DNA of 64,000 nucleotides from Amphritea atlantica (GCF_018860855.1 NZ_JAHKQE010000023.1:206643-270642); one strand, 5' to 3'; shown: positions 27,601 through 36,296, numbered from the stretch's first letter. Numbers and translations: made by a program. The notes: generated by a model not told the origin, from the sequence alone.

Positions 27601-27673
27601 CAAGGCGGTCAGTGCCGACAAAGTAACAGCTCTATTGATGGAGCCCCTGCCCGATATTACCTTGAACAACTAA
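24611..27673 (+). CDS. Ammonium channel (Amt) fused to PAS, GGDEF and EAL domains
   Basis: A 1020-residue fusion. Residues 1-380 are a complete Amt/MEP/Rh channel: eleven hydrophobic segments, MQAGFLCLESG, GGSTLAW, and both pore-lining His residues (GSTMVHSVGG and IPVHLFAGIWG). A linker leads to a PAS domain (about 450-575, ILEAAMDCIITINEQAQVVTFNPAAEQCFG), a GGDEF diguanylate cyclase (DPLTGLYNR, catalytic WGGDEF, preceded by an RDSD inhibitory I-site at the usual five-residue spacing) and an EAL phosphodiesterase (FEALLRW, IEITEGAL, DDFGTGYSSLSYL, ILKIDRAFV). All catalytic motifs are intact, so it can in principle make and break cyclic di-GMP in response to ammonium. The start gives the MDLLWILFGAML helix. 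Confidence 0.93.
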   Translation: MDLLWILFGAMLVFMMQAGFLCLESGLVRSKNSINVAAKNITDFIISSTLFWAFGFAFMFGDSYSDLIGTSGFFFGENASPRDLSIFLFQMMFCGTAATLVSGAVAERMSYLGYIITSIIISLLIYPIVGHWAWGGVVSGTTSGWLALAGFVDFAGSTMVHSVGGWVALAAIIVIGPRIGRFNDDKRHIPGSNIPIAMLGALLLWFGWFGFNGGSTLAWTDAVPGILLNTCLAAFWGGIAAIVIKYLTDGYIDISQIINGVLGGLVAITANCHAVSVTEAAFIAGIAGFIVVYSSNLLLYLKLDDAIGVIPVHLFAGIWGTIAVALFGEPAILGTGLSRPDQLASQFMGIATVGLYSFSVAYIMLSLINKMYPLRVSSDAELNGLNVSEHRVTTEVFDLLSAMNQQQIRSDYSSPVPVEPFTEVGQIAQEYNRVIDKVQQEIQERDRAFNAFKESEYRNGAILEAAMDCIITINEQAQVVTFNPAAEQCFGITASIVLGEDFFQLFMEAESRKLAAKSLAKGFTTGEGLVLKRQNISNLTRYDKETFPAEIVVTQTTDLNAFKKQYTLHIRDITKQVKLQNRLKLLAYNDPLTGLYNRTYLMRTLERLIVKYTESPGTVVLMFLDLDQFKRINDTLGHNAGDILLREVAKRLKTVIRDSDLVARWGGDEFVIVLSGQLDESLATKKANEILTVMRDSITLLNNELTVLTSIGIAMSVNGQTNAERLLQHADLAMYQAKNNGRNTYSLFLPQMEKEAQLHSWIENELPSAMQNHQLYLQYQPKVNCVSNTIVGFEALLRWQHPEHGFVSPAEFIPVIENTNLIITVGEWVLSEVTQQLANWREEGVPLLPIAVNISGYHLHSPTLIPYIDQCLRQRNLNPELIEIEITEGALTGNSDESIDAMRALKAIHIKLAIDDFGTGYSSLSYLKKFPVDILKIDRAFVRECYSNKEDAAICKAIISLAKSLELEIVAEGVENQAQLAFLGFQGCDIYQGFYFSKAVSADKVTALLMEPLPDITLNN

Positions 27674-27688
27674 AAGGGCTCCATCAAT
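27634..27688. repeat. 13-bp perfect inverted repeat spanning the stop codon of the Amt fusion
   Basis: ATTGATGGAGCCC at 27634-27646 and its complement GGGCTCCATCAAT at 27676-27688, with 29 bases between that include the stop codon TAA (27671-27673). It can fold into an RNA hairpin between the convergent genes; no U-run follows, so termination would be factor-assisted, or the element protects the 3' end. Confidence 0.55.
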
Positions 27689-27726
27689 ATGGCACCGTAA
27701 GCCGGTTAGCGCTTCTCAACTCGGCC

Positions 27727-28488
27727 TTAGCTTCTGATACGATAACCGGTGCGAAAGATCCACCAAACAGTGGTCAGACAGATCAACAGAAATACCAATG
27801 TCATCCCCAAGCTAACCGCGACATTCACATCCGCCACGCCATAGAAAGCCCAACGAAAACCGCTAATAAGATAAACCACCGGATTAAACAGCGTCAGGGT
27901 TTGCCAAGGCTGTGGCAGCATACTGATAGAGTAGAACGCACCACCGAGAAAAGTCAGCGGCGTGACCACCATCAAGGGGATCACCTGCAATTTCTGAAAG
28001 TCATCGGCCCAGATACCAATAATAAAACCGAACAAACTAAAGGTAATGGCCGTCAGGATCAGAAACGCCAACATCCAAAACGGATGCTGAATATGATAAT
28101 CAACAAAAATTTGCGCCGTCAGTAAGATCAATAAACCGAGAGTAACCGATTTAGTCGCCGCTGCACCGACATAACCGATGACAATCTCCATCGACGATAC
28201 TGGGGCGGATAACACCTCATAAATGGTGCCGGAAAACTTAGGAAAGAAAATACCAAAGGAGGCGTTAGAGATACTCTCACTCAACAGAGACAGCATGACT
28301 AACCCCGGAATAATAAAGGCACCGTAGCTGATCCCATCGATATTTCCCATGCGCGAACCGATCGCCGTACCAAACACAATAAAGTAGAGTGATGTGGACA
28401 ACACCGGCGAAGCAATACTTTGCATCAAGGTACGAAAGGTACGCGCCATCTCAAACTTATAGATCGCTCGAATTGCATACAGATTCAT
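27727..28488 (-). CDS. yadH: ABC-2 type transporter permease YadH
   Basis: A 253-residue integral membrane protein with six hydrophobic segments and the ABC2_membrane pattern ([80 protein letters not shown]). Length and motifs match E. coli YadH. I start it at the ATG at 28488, which has AGGAG seven bases upstream and lies one base from the end of the ATPase gene; the longer frame to 28569 overlaps the ATPase and has no ribosome site. With YadG it forms an exporter of unknown substrate. Confidence 0.92.
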   Translation of the reverse strand: MNLYAIRAIYKFEMARTFRTLMQSIASPVLSTSLYFIVFGTAIGSRMGNIDGISYGAFIIPGLVMLSLLSESISNASFGIFFPKFSGTIYEVLSAPVSSMEIVIGYVGAAATKSVTLGLLILLTAQIFVDYHIQHPFWMLAFLILTAITFSLFGFIIGIWADDFQKLQVIPLMVVTPLTFLGGAFYSISMLPQPWQTLTLFNPVVYLISGFRWAFYGVADVNVAVSLGMTLVFLLICLTTVWWIFRTGYRIRS

Positions 28489-28489
28489 C

Positions 28490-29419
28490 TTACTGCTCCT
28501 TCTCATGAACCAAGCTGACAAAAATATCCTCGAGGGAACTCTCACTGGAGTTAAGATCACGGATCTCAAACCCCTGCTTCGTCAACTTACGCAGTAGACG
28601 CGCGATACTATTCCCCTCCTGACGACTGTCATAGCAATAAGACAGGTTAGTGCCGTCTTGATCCAGTTGCAGATTAAACTCCGCAAGCTCAGCGGGAATA
28701 TCACTAATCGGTTGCTGCAAACGAATGCTTAACTGTTTACTACCCAGCTTATCCATCAATGCCTGCTTCTCTTCAACCAGCAGAATCTTACCTTGACGGA
28801 TCACCCCGATACGGTCGGCCATCTCTTCCGCTTCTTCGATGTAATGCGTGGTAAGAATAATAGTGACTCCCTGCTCCCGCAGTTCACGCACCATCTGCCA
28901 CATATCTTTACGTAACTCGACATCGACCCCAGCCGTTGGCTCATCGAGAAACAGAATGTCCGGCTCATGAGACAGCGCTTTGGCAATCATCACCCGACGT
29001 TTCATTCCTCCGGATAACTCACGCATCTGAGCATCTTTCTTATCCCAGAGGGATAACTGACGCAGCAGCTTTTCGATATATTGCGGATTAGCGGGTTTGC
29101 CGAACAGACCGCGACTAAAATTCACCGCCGACCAGACGTTTTCGAAAGCATCACTACAGAGCTCTTGCGGCACTAAGCCAATCTTGCTGCGGGCTGCCCG
29201 ATAATCTTTAACAATATCAAAACCATCCGCCAGTACACTCCCTTCACTCGGGCTACTGATACCACAGATAATACTGATCAGGGTTGTTTTCCCCGCCCCA
29301 TTTGGCCCCAGTAGGGCAAAAATTTCCCCTTGCTGAATATCCAGATCGATACCCTGCAGTGCACTAAAGCCAGAGGCATAGGTTTTGGTAAGTCCGCTGA
29401 TGCGGATGATCGGTGGCAT
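28490..29419 (-). CDS. yadG: ABC transporter ATP-binding protein YadG
   Basis: A 309-residue ATPase: Walker [15 protein letters not shown]-loop GLVPQE, signature [18 protein letters not shown], Walker [13 protein letters not shown], switch His in [13 protein letters not shown]. The C-terminal 75 residues are the YadG/CcmA-type extension. I choose the ATG at 29419, preceded by GAGGG, giving [14 protein letters not shown]; the frame extends ten codons further but without support. Its stop is immediately followed by the yadH start, so the two are translated together. Confidence 0.93.
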   Translation of the reverse strand: MPPIIRISGLTKTYASGFSALQGIDLDIQQGEIFALLGPNGAGKTTLISIICGISSPSEGSVLADGFDIVKDYRAARSKIGLVPQELCSDAFENVWSAVNFSRGLFGKPANPQYIEKLLRQLSLWDKKDAQMRELSGGMKRRVMIAKALSHEPDILFLDEPTAGVDVELRKDMWQMVRELREQGVTIILTTHYIEEAEEMADRIGVIRQGKILLVEEKQALMDKLGSKQLSIRLQQPISDIPAELAEFNLQLDQDGTNLSYCYDSRQEGNSIARLLRKLTKQGFEIRDLNSSESSLEDIFVSLVHEKEQ

Positions 29420-29490
29420 AATTGTCCCTCTGAATCGAATAAGGGCCACATAGTAACCGTTGAGCCGCCCAGACTATAGTCATTCAAGCA

Positions 29491-30432
29491 TTAGGCAATC
29501 AAACTAAGTAGACTCAATATCAAGGTCACACTCAAAAACGACAACGCCGTTGTTATCAACAACACGCCTGAACAGAACACCTGATGACCGTATTTACTGC
29601 CGAAAATAGGATACACACTCAGCATCGGCGAAGCCGAAAAGATAACGACCGCCTGTTTAAGCGTATTATCCATATCTGGCACAACAAAGATCACCAACAA
29701 TAAAGCGATAATGGGCTGCAACAATAGCTTGCCAAATGCGATCAAGCTAACCTCTTTTAGGCTAGCGGTCACCTTTGTACCGGCCAGCGAAGCGCCAATA
29801 ATAATCAGCGCCATTGGTGCCGCAGACCCATTCAATATCTGCATCGCCCGATCAAGAAACTGCGGCAATTGAAGACCAATCAAAGAGACTAAAATACCAC
29901 TGATAACGGCAATAATGATCGGATTTTTCATCAGCCGCAGTGCCACCGTCGCCGTCAGCTTTTTCAAGTCAGCCCCCTGGTCTTCACGGGCTTCCATAAA
30001 GGCTAATGCCAAAGGGAACAACACGATATTTTCAACTAACAAGCACATGACTAACGCCTGAGTGGGCGGCTGGTCAAAATACTGTAACGCCACAGGAAAG
30101 CCGATAAACACACTATTCGGCATCGCACTGCCCATGCCCTTTAGTCCCGCAAAACTAAGACTGTCTCGACGGCCCATTCGACTAATAAAAAACACCGTGA
30201 AAAACGACAATACCCCGGCGACGGCATACACCAGCAAATATTGGCTATCAACAATCGTCCCTAGATCCATCTGCGTTAATTTATGGAAGATCAACACAGG
30301 CAATGCTAAATAAAGCACAAAGCTGCTCATACCCGGCAATGATTCTCGGGGAATAATGCCCACTCGGGACACAATGTAGCCAACCAAAATTAACAAAAAA
30401 ATGGGGGCGGTAATACCGATCATCGTCAACAT
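29491..30432 (-). CDS. AEC-family (auxin efflux carrier-like) transporter
   Basis: A 313-residue membrane protein with ten hydrophobic segments in two five-helix halves, beginning MLTMIGITAPIFLLILVGYIVSRVG and containing AMPNSVFIGFPVAL in the first half, as in Mem_trans (AEC) proteins such as E. coli YfdV. Bacterial members move small organic acids such as malate or malonate; the substrate here is unknown. It lies 71 bases upstream of yadG on the same strand. The ATG three codons downstream (30423) is an alternative start. Confidence 0.85.
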   Translation of the reverse strand: MLTMIGITAPIFLLILVGYIVSRVGIIPRESLPGMSSFVLYLALPVLIFHKLTQMDLGTIVDSQYLLVYAVAGVLSFFTVFFISRMGRRDSLSFAGLKGMGSAMPNSVFIGFPVALQYFDQPPTQALVMCLLVENIVLFPLALAFMEAREDQGADLKKLTATVALRLMKNPIIIAVISGILVSLIGLQLPQFLDRAMQILNGSAAPMALIIIGASLAGTKVTASLKEVSLIAFGKLLLQPIIALLLVIFVVPDMDNTLKQAVVIFSASPMLSVYPIFGSKYGHQVFCSGVLLITTALSFLSVTLILSLLSLIA

Positions 30433-30807
30433 AATTGTTTAGCTACCAAAAGAACCTATAAAAAGAAAAACCCCATAAAGATCATTAATCAATCATCATG
30501 AGGCCGATAAGATACTGCTATATACCGCTGCTGCGCAAGTGCAACTCAGACCACACAAAAATTGTCCGGTTTAAGACCATTAAGTGACATCTTAGCTAGA
30601 GGAAAAAACGATAGCCCTTGTTAGCAAAAAGCCGATATTAAACACAGACATTCATAGAATTGATGATTAAGCGTCGTAGTTACAAATGACAGCCTATACT
30701 TACACCGATATCCCCAGCGAATGATCATTTGGGTGATCACTTATGCCTTCGTTTCTGAGTGCAACAGTGCTTGGCGAGTGATGCCTCGTCAGCGCTAAAA
30801 CCTTTCA
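30433..30807. other. Intergenic region, no gene seen
   Basis: This 375-base gap between divergent genes shows no supported gene or strong hairpin; a TGATCA pair (around 30723 and 30736) is the only symmetric element noted. Promoters of both flanking genes are expected here. Confidence 0.3.
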
Positions 30808-30837
30808 ATGACAATCATAATAAAAGAGAGAAAAGCC

Positions 30838-31185
30838 ATGAAAAACTTCCCTGAACACTATCAAGAACTGTCTACTTGGATGGAAAAGCTAGGAGTCGCC
30901 ATACCGGAAACAATGCAAGGTTTTAGTCTCTTACATGAAGCCAGTACAAAACCCGGCGCCCTCGATAGCAAAACGAAGGAGCTCATAGCGTTAGGTATTG
31001 CGATAACGGTTCGATGTGATGGGTGTATCACCTTTCATGTCCATGATGCTCTGCAAGCTGGCGCTAACAAAGAAGAGATCGCGGAAACCGTATCGGTCGC
31101 CATTCTAATGGGAGGAGGCCCTTCCGTGGTCTATGGTATCGAAGCGATGCAAGCCATGAGCCAATATGAGGAAAAAGGCTTATAA
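30838..31185 (+). CDS. Carboxymuconolactone decarboxylase (AhpD-like) family protein
   Basis: A 115-residue single-domain CMD protein. It has the AhpD-type redox motif in the helix TVRCDGCITFHVHDALQAGA (Cys-x-x-Cys and following His), preceded by LDSKTKELIALGIAI and followed by EEIAETVSVAILMGGGPSVVYGIEAM. Such proteins act as small thiol peroxidases or reductases. I use the ATG at 30838, ten codons into the open frame, because AAGAGAGAA lies just before it. It stands alone between an AEC transporter and mtfA. Confidence 0.88.
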   Translation: MKNFPEHYQELSTWMEKLGVAIPETMQGFSLLHEASTKPGALDSKTKELIALGIAITVRCDGCITFHVHDALQAGANKEEIAETVSVAILMGGGPSVVYGIEAMQAMSQYEEKGL

Positions 31186-31313
31186 TCCCAACTCTTTATC
31201 CAACACCTTATGCTAACGCTGATTAAAGACGTTAGGTGTCTTATTTAAGATGTCGTAATGAGACACGCCAACGCATCTAGGCATAATCATTTTCCTCACA
31301 ACAAGAGTTAACA

Positions 31314-32081
31314 ATGTTCAAGCAACTGCGTCACTGGTTAGAAAACAAACGTATTAAAAAAATGGGTTTGACCACGGAACAGTGGGAGTCGGCCATTGCT
31401 GACTGGCCAGTGATGCAACGCTATCAAGGCGCTGAGCGAGCTGCACTACAAGATATGGCCTTCCGGCTGATGGTACGTAAACGTTTTGTCTCCGGTGATC
31501 ATTTCCAATTTACCCAAGAGATGTGCCTTAAAGTCGCAACCATGGCCAGTGTTCCGATTTTACATCTTGGCTTAGCGTGGTATGACCACTGGTATACTAT
31601 TATTCTTTACGAAGGCGATTTTATTCCTAACCGCCCTTATCGTAGTGACGATGGGGTTGTCCATGCTCAAGGCCCGGGCTTGAGTGGTGAAGCCTGGCTT
31701 CGAGGACCGGTGATATTATCCTGGGCATCCGTTTGTGAAACAGGTGCTCATGCTCGTCATACTAAGGCAAGTAATGTGGTGATTCATGAATTAGCTCATA
31801 AACTCGACATGTTACGTGACGGCGCTAACGGCGCACCACCGATGCATCCAGATATGCGCCCGGGTGAATGGCACGATATATTTACCGCAGCCTGGGATCG
31901 ATTACAGCACGACCTACAACGCCACCGCCCTTTACCGCTAGATGATTATGCCTTAACCAACCCTGCCGAGTTTTTTGCAGTCTGTAGTGAGACCTTTTTT
32001 GAAGATGCTCAACAGATGAAACAAAAGATGCCAGAGGTATATCGTTTGCTATGTCAGTTTTACCGTCAACAACCCGCCTAA
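31314..32081 (+). CDS. mtfA: MtfA zinc-dependent peptidase (Mlc titration factor)
   Basis: A 255-residue MtfA homologue. The gluzincin motif HELAHKLD is intact at about residue 157, with the downstream conserved Glu in TNPAEFFAVCSETFFE as third zinc ligand. In Enterobacteria MtfA binds and inactivates the glucose repressor Mlc and has aminopeptidase activity; many hosts outside enterics have mtfA without Mlc, so the regulatory role here is uncertain. N-terminal WLENKRIKKMGLTTEQWE resembles the family. Soluble, cytoplasmic, monocistronic. Confidence 0.93.
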   Translation: MFKQLRHWLENKRIKKMGLTTEQWESAIADWPVMQRYQGAERAALQDMAFRLMVRKRFVSGDHFQFTQEMCLKVATMASVPILHLGLAWYDHWYTIILYEGDFIPNRPYRSDDGVVHAQGPGLSGEAWLRGPVILSWASVCETGAHARHTKASNVVIHELAHKLDMLRDGANGAPPMHPDMRPGEWHDIFTAAWDRLQHDLQRHRPLPLDDYALTNPAEFFAVCSETFFEDAQQMKQKMPEVYRLLCQFYRQQPA

Positions 32082-32163
32082 GAATAATGCCTCATCCTCA
32101 GTCACTTACTACCGCGTGATAACGCATCTCGCTCTATTATGGTAAGCCCAGTCAAACCGGTGA

Positions 32164-32292
32164 CTTGCCCAAATCGATTCCAAGGATGTTGATAGACAAA
32201 AGCAAGTTCTCGTGGATCTCACTCCCGCAGCAGAGCGAGTTAAACGCGAAGGTAAGCTATCCATTAAGCTCACCGACGAGCGTTTAATATAG
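32164..32292 (+). pseudogene. Possible remnant of a MarR-type regulator (wing region)
   Basis: A 42-codon frame without a good start reads ...DSKDVDRQKQVLVDLTPAAERVKREGK... and ends in TAG. The pattern D-x-DR-x4-V-x-LTP is that of the wing and following helix of MarR-family regulators. Nothing of the rest of a MarR protein is visible upstream, so this would be a decayed 3' end. Chance resemblance cannot be excluded. Confidence 0.25.
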
Positions 32293-32302
32293 AGTCCACC
32301 CT

Positions 32303-32560
32303 TTACTTATAGTTAACATCATCCCATTGCCATAATATCTGCTTGGACAACTGTTGTTTATCCTTACTCATTTTCATATGAGATTTTTTATTCATACTAT
32401 TGTCAGCCATATGGTGTTTAGTCATACCGCTACCTGTCGCAATATGAGTGACATCATCTTGACCACTACCACTGCGGGAATAATCGCGGACACTCGCCTG
32501 AGATTGTGCAGCAAAAGCGAGGGTTGCCATAACGGCACTGGCGATCACTAATTTGTTCAT
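32303..32560 (-). CDS. Small secreted Met/His/Lys-rich protein
   Basis: An 85-residue protein with a clean signal peptide (MNKLVIASAVMATLAFAAQSQA, cut after about residue 22) and a short hydrophilic mature part containing HHMADNSMNKKSHMKMSKDK. The start at 32560 has GAGGAAG upstream; the frame opens eight codons earlier without a ribosome site. No family recognised. The Met/His clusters suggest possible metal binding, by analogy with the copper-locus proteins in this window, but this is inference from composition. Confidence 0.6.
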   Translation of the reverse strand: MNKLVIASAVMATLAFAAQSQASVRDYSRSGSGQDDVTHIATGSGMTKHHMADNSMNKKSHMKMSKDKQQLSKQILWQWDDVNYK

Positions 32561-32675
32561 ACTTGCTTCCTCATTGATACCCAATATAAATTCATATTAA
32601 GTGTGACAACTGAAACAATTCTGAAAATAAATACGATGCCCCGACGTTGGTAACCCTCCTGCACAAACCGATGCG

Positions 32676-33896
32676 TTACTCTGAAGTGTCTGAATATCCA
32701 TAACGATGCAGCCAATAACAAACTAGAAGCCCTAGGCTCATAAGCACAAAGAAGCCTCCGACTAATGAGTAGATCGTTTGATCATACAATTTACCAATGA
32801 TCATCCCCGGTACAATACTGATCATGGTTGATAGAGCACTGACCAATCCAGCACCGAGACCCGCTAAGTGCCCCAGCGGCTCCATCGCTAGACTGTTTAA
32901 ATTACCAAATAATAGCCCAGTAGAAAAAAACACCAGCAGCAGATAAATCAATAAGGAAACGAGTGGAGGATGACCACTATAGGCCAACGCAATCAAGCCA
33001 TAGATTAATGAGCTTAGTGAGATATTTAATATGGCAAAAATAGTTAATCGCCACATACCGAAACGGCCGACAAGACGAGTATTTGTGAAGGAAGCAAAGC
33101 CAATAGCCCCCGCCAATATGGCAAAATAAAGCGGAAACCGATCACCCAATCCGTATTGAATTTGCAGAATAGGCTGCGACAAACTCAGATAACCGAGAAA
33201 ACCACCGAAGACTAGCCCAGTCAGTAGTGTAAAACCCATCGCAACACGGTTGCTTATAACCTCTTTACACCCCAACCATAATTGTCGTGGTGCAAATGAG
33301 CGATGATTCTCGACTGCCAATGTTTCAGGTGAACGTACAAAAAACCAAATACTCAGTACAATCGCAATCGTCAGCAAACCGGTGAATATCATCCGCCAAT
33401 CAGAAAATGTTAATACTAACTGCCCCAACGCCGGCGCCATCATCGGCACGAAAATAAACACCGTCATAATGAAAGACATGACCCGAGCCATCGCACGACC
33501 GGAATAGAGATCTCTCACCAACGCAACGGAAACCACTCTAGGCCCAGCCAGCCCAAATCCTTGCAATACCCGTCCCAGCAGCATCTGCGGATAGGTATCC
33601 GCAGTGATGGACAGTAATGCGCCTAGCGCAAAAATAAATAACCCCAACAAAATTGAAGACTTTCGGCCAATTGAGTCAGACAACGGGCCGTAAATAAACT
33701 GGCCGACCCCCATTCCCGCAAGAAAAGAGATAAGCACAAACTGATTATCATTTGAATCAGCGACCTTCAGATCACGACCAATATCCGCGAGTGCGGGGAT
33801 CATTGAATCTATCGATAGGGCGGCTAATGAAATCAGTAGCGCTATCAGGGTCACAAACTCTGCAAAGGGAATCTGTTTAGCGTTCGAATGTTGCAA
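32676..33896 (-). CDS. MFS drug-resistance transporter, Bcr/CflA type
   Basis: A 406-residue, twelve-helix major facilitator. The Bcr/CflA signature is visible: LAALSIDSMIPALADIGRDL in helix 1, AGMGVGQFIYGPLSDSIGRKSSILLGL (motif A) after helix 2, and LQGFGLAGPRVVSVALVRDLYSG in helix 4. These proton antiporters export drugs or small metabolites. AAAGGA precedes the ATG. No regulator gene adjoins it; the 380-base gap upstream (33897-34276) shows no further gene. Confidence 0.9.
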   Translation of the reverse strand: MQHSNAKQIPFAEFVTLIALLISLAALSIDSMIPALADIGRDLKVADSNDNQFVLISFLAGMGVGQFIYGPLSDSIGRKSSILLGLFIFALGALLSITADTYPQMLLGRVLQGFGLAGPRVVSVALVRDLYSGRAMARVMSFIMTVFIFVPMMAPALGQLVLTFSDWRMIFTGLLTIAIVLSIWFFVRSPETLAVENHRSFAPRQLWLGCKEVISNRVAMGFTLLTGLVFGGFLGYLSLSQPILQIQYGLGDRFPLYFAILAGAIGFASFTNTRLVGRFGMWRLTIFAILNISLSSLIYGLIALAYSGHPPLVSLLIYLLLVFFSTGLLFGNLNSLAMEPLGHLAGLGAGLVSALSTMISIVPGMIIGKLYDQTIYSLVGGFFVLMSLGLLVCYWLHRYGYSDTSE

Positions 33897-34276
33897 TGCT
33901 TATATCCTTTCTATGCCCGTTAGTCCCTTAGCCAGAAGCGATTGGTTTACTTTTTTATCTGAATAGTCGATCCGATAAAAAGCTAAAACAATGAGTCATG
34001 ACGGGTCGTCAATTATCGCCATGCAGGGCCGGTAATGATGCTATTTATAGTGAAATTGAACCGATTAAAACGTCGAAAAACGATTGTCTGGACGCCAAAG
34101 TGACTTCTTTGTAATCCCCGTCATAGCAGATATTGGCTTAATACAGTATCAACAAGTGCCTAGACTTTAGCTGAGCGTTTTTATAGATAGATACCGCTAA
34201 AACGATCGATGAATCGAAACAAGAAAACGGTATCGCAATCTAACTATCAAACGACCAAACGCTAAAGTATCGACCT
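33897..34276. other. Intergenic region, no gene seen
   Basis: 380 bases between the MFS gene start and the omega-amidase stop. Translation in all frames gives only short fragments. I see no repeat, strong hairpin or operator. Confidence 0.3.
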
Positions 34277-35062
34277 CTACTCGGCCTCGGTGATGAGGAA
34301 TGAATCCGCATCCATCCAAGCCGGAAACTTCTGATTAAAATCCGTCAGCGCAGAGGCAGAGAGTTTTTCGGTGGCACAAAAAGGGATTCCCGGCTCTCGA
34401 TCGATCAACAGATCACCCTTGAAATCAACTAACATACTATCGCCACTGTAGTCATGACCATTCGCATCTCGGCCTACTCGATTTACACCGGCCACATAGC
34501 AGAGGTTTTCGATCGCTCTGGCCTGCAGCAGTTTTCGCCAAGGCTGACGACGCGGTGCAGGCCAATTAGCGACATACAATGCTAAGTCGTAATCATTATT
34601 ATTACGGGAAAACACAGGGAACCGCAGGTCATAACAAACCTGCAAGAGAATCCTCCAACCCGCATACTCAACAACCACCCGCTGATCACCCGGCTGGTAA
34701 CGTTCATGTTCGCCCGCCATCCGAAAGAGGTGTCGCTTGTCATAATAGGTCTGCGTGCCATCGGGAAAGGTAAAAATCATCCGATTGACATAACTATCAC
34801 CCACTGCGACAGCTAGACTTCCAGTCATCGCAATACCTCGCTGTATCGCCTGCTGCTGCAACCACTGGCACGTCTCCCCCCCCATTGGCTCAGCCGCTAA
34901 CCGGCTATCCATCGTAAAGCCCGTGGTGAACATCTCCGGCAGTAACACCAGCTGCGTATCAGTCGCATGCTGGTCCATCAGTCGTTCATACATCAATCGA
35001 TTCTCTTCCGGATTCTGCCACAGCATATCCGGTTGAATCAGTGTTATTTTTAGATCTTGCAT
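34277..35062 (-). CDS. Omega-amidase (nitrilase superfamily, YafV/NIT2-like)
   Basis: A 261-residue carbon-nitrogen hydrolase with the complete catalytic triad: Glu in LLPEMFTTGF, Lys in YYDKRHLF, Cys in LLQVCYDLRFP. YafV/NIT2 enzymes hydrolyse alpha-ketoglutaramate and alpha-ketosuccinamate left by glutamine/asparagine-dependent transaminases. The start overlaps the end of the ybdL-like aminotransferase gene by 13 bases, which fits the known pairing: the aminotransferase regenerates methionine from its keto acid and the amidase pulls the reaction by removing the glutamine-derived product. Confidence 0.92.
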   Translation of the reverse strand: MQDLKITLIQPDMLWQNPEENRLMYERLMDQHATDTQLVLLPEMFTTGFTMDSRLAAEPMGGETCQWLQQQAIQRGIAMTGSLAVAVGDSYVNRMIFTFPDGTQTYYDKRHLFRMAGEHERYQPGDQRVVVEYAGWRILLQVCYDLRFPVFSRNNNDYDLALYVANWPAPRRQPWRKLLQARAIENLCYVAGVNRVGRDANGHDYSGDSMLVDFKGDLLIDREPGIPFCATEKLSASALTDFNQKFPAWMDADSFLITEAE

Positions 35063-36198
35063 AGTATTTCTGCCGCCTGTTTTAAGGTGCTGTCATCTTT
35101 AGCAAAACAGAATCGTACCAAGCGCTGTTCTGGCGCCACATCATAAAAGACCGATACCGGAATAGCGGCAACACCTACTTCGGTTGTTAGCCAGCGAGCA
35201 AAGGTCACATCATCCATGTCCGGCGCAATGGCCGAGTAATCGACCAATTGAAAATAGGTGCCATCAGAAGGCTCAAAGCTAAACCGGCTATCCTTTAAAA
35301 GCTGACAGAATAGGTCGCGCTTCTGCTGATAAAACGTCGGTAGCTCTAGGTAATGTTCGGGATAGTCCGTCATAAAATCAGCTAACGCCAACTGAATAGG
35401 ATGCACGGTGCAAAAGGTCAAATACTGATGCAATTTACGCAGCTCTACCGACAACGGCGCCGGAGCGACACAGTAGCCCACCTTCCAACCCGTCGTGTGA
35501 TAGGTTTTGCCAAATGAAGACACCACAAAAGCCCGCTCTGCCAATGCAGGTCGGCGCAATAAACTCTGATGTGAACCGTTGAAACAGATATGCTCATACA
35601 CCTCATCGCTCAGCAGCAGAATGTCAGTATCGGCCACCAGCGCTTCTAACTGATCCAGATCGGCCGCCGACAAAACAGTCCCCGTCGGGTTATGCGGGCT
35701 ATTAATAATGATCATCCGAGTGTTGCTATTAATAGCCGCGCGTACTACCTGCCAATCAATCGAAAACGTCGGCGCTTGCAAAGCCAAGTGGACTGCGCGA
35801 CCACCATTCAACTCAATCGCCGGTTCATAGCAGTCATAGGCGGGGTCAAATATGATGACCTCATCACCAGGACGCACTACCGCACCTATCGCCGCAAACA
35901 GCGCTTCAGTGGCACCCGAGGTAACGGTAACTTCGGTATCAGGATTAACCTGACAGCCGTACAACTGTTCGACTTTTAGTGCAATCGCATGACGTAAGCT
36001 TGGTACCCCTGCCATCGGAGCATATTGATTCTGTCCGTGCTCGAGATAATAGGTGACTCGATCGAGCAGCGCTAAGGGCCCATCAAAATCAGGAAATCCC
36101 TGAGACAGGTTAATTGCATTATGCTCTGCCGCCAATTGCGACATCTCAGTAAAAATAGTTGTACCAACTTTAGGTAGTTTAGTCGGAGGGTATTGCAT
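35050..36198 (-). CDS. ybdL: Methionine aminotransferase (YbdL-like, PLP class I/II)
   Basis: A 382-residue PLP enzyme. Start KVGTTIFTEMSQLAAEHNAINLSQGFPDFDG is typical of YbdL; PLP-binding Lys lies in SSFGKTYHTTGWKVGY, with SPHNPTGTVL and the phosphate-binding region also present. Expected reaction: 4-methylthio-2-oxobutyrate to methionine, the last step of methionine salvage, with glutamine or aromatic amino acids as donors. mtnK and mtnA of the same pathway lie 15 kb away in this window. Overlaps the omega-amidase gene. Confidence 0.9.
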   Translation of the reverse strand: MQYPPTKLPKVGTTIFTEMSQLAAEHNAINLSQGFPDFDGPLALLDRVTYYLEHGQNQYAPMAGVPSLRHAIALKVEQLYGCQVNPDTEVTVTSGATEALFAAIGAVVRPGDEVIIFDPAYDCYEPAIELNGGRAVHLALQAPTFSIDWQVVRAAINSNTRMIIINSPHNPTGTVLSAADLDQLEALVADTDILLLSDEVYEHICFNGSHQSLLRRPALAERAFVVSSFGKTYHTTGWKVGYCVAPAPLSVELRKLHQYLTFCTVHPIQLALADFMTDYPEHYLELPTFYQQKRDLFCQLLKDSRFSFEPSDGTYFQLVDYSAIAPDMDDVTFARWLTTEVGVAAIPVSVFYDVAPEQRLVRFCFAKDDSTLKQAAEILCKI

Positions 36199-36296
36199 GA
36201 ATATGATTGTCCTTTCCCGGATTACTGCAAATCATCAGCGATGGGCCAACTTTATGTCTGCGCTGCCCGAGGGTCAAGCACCAACCATGGCTATAT

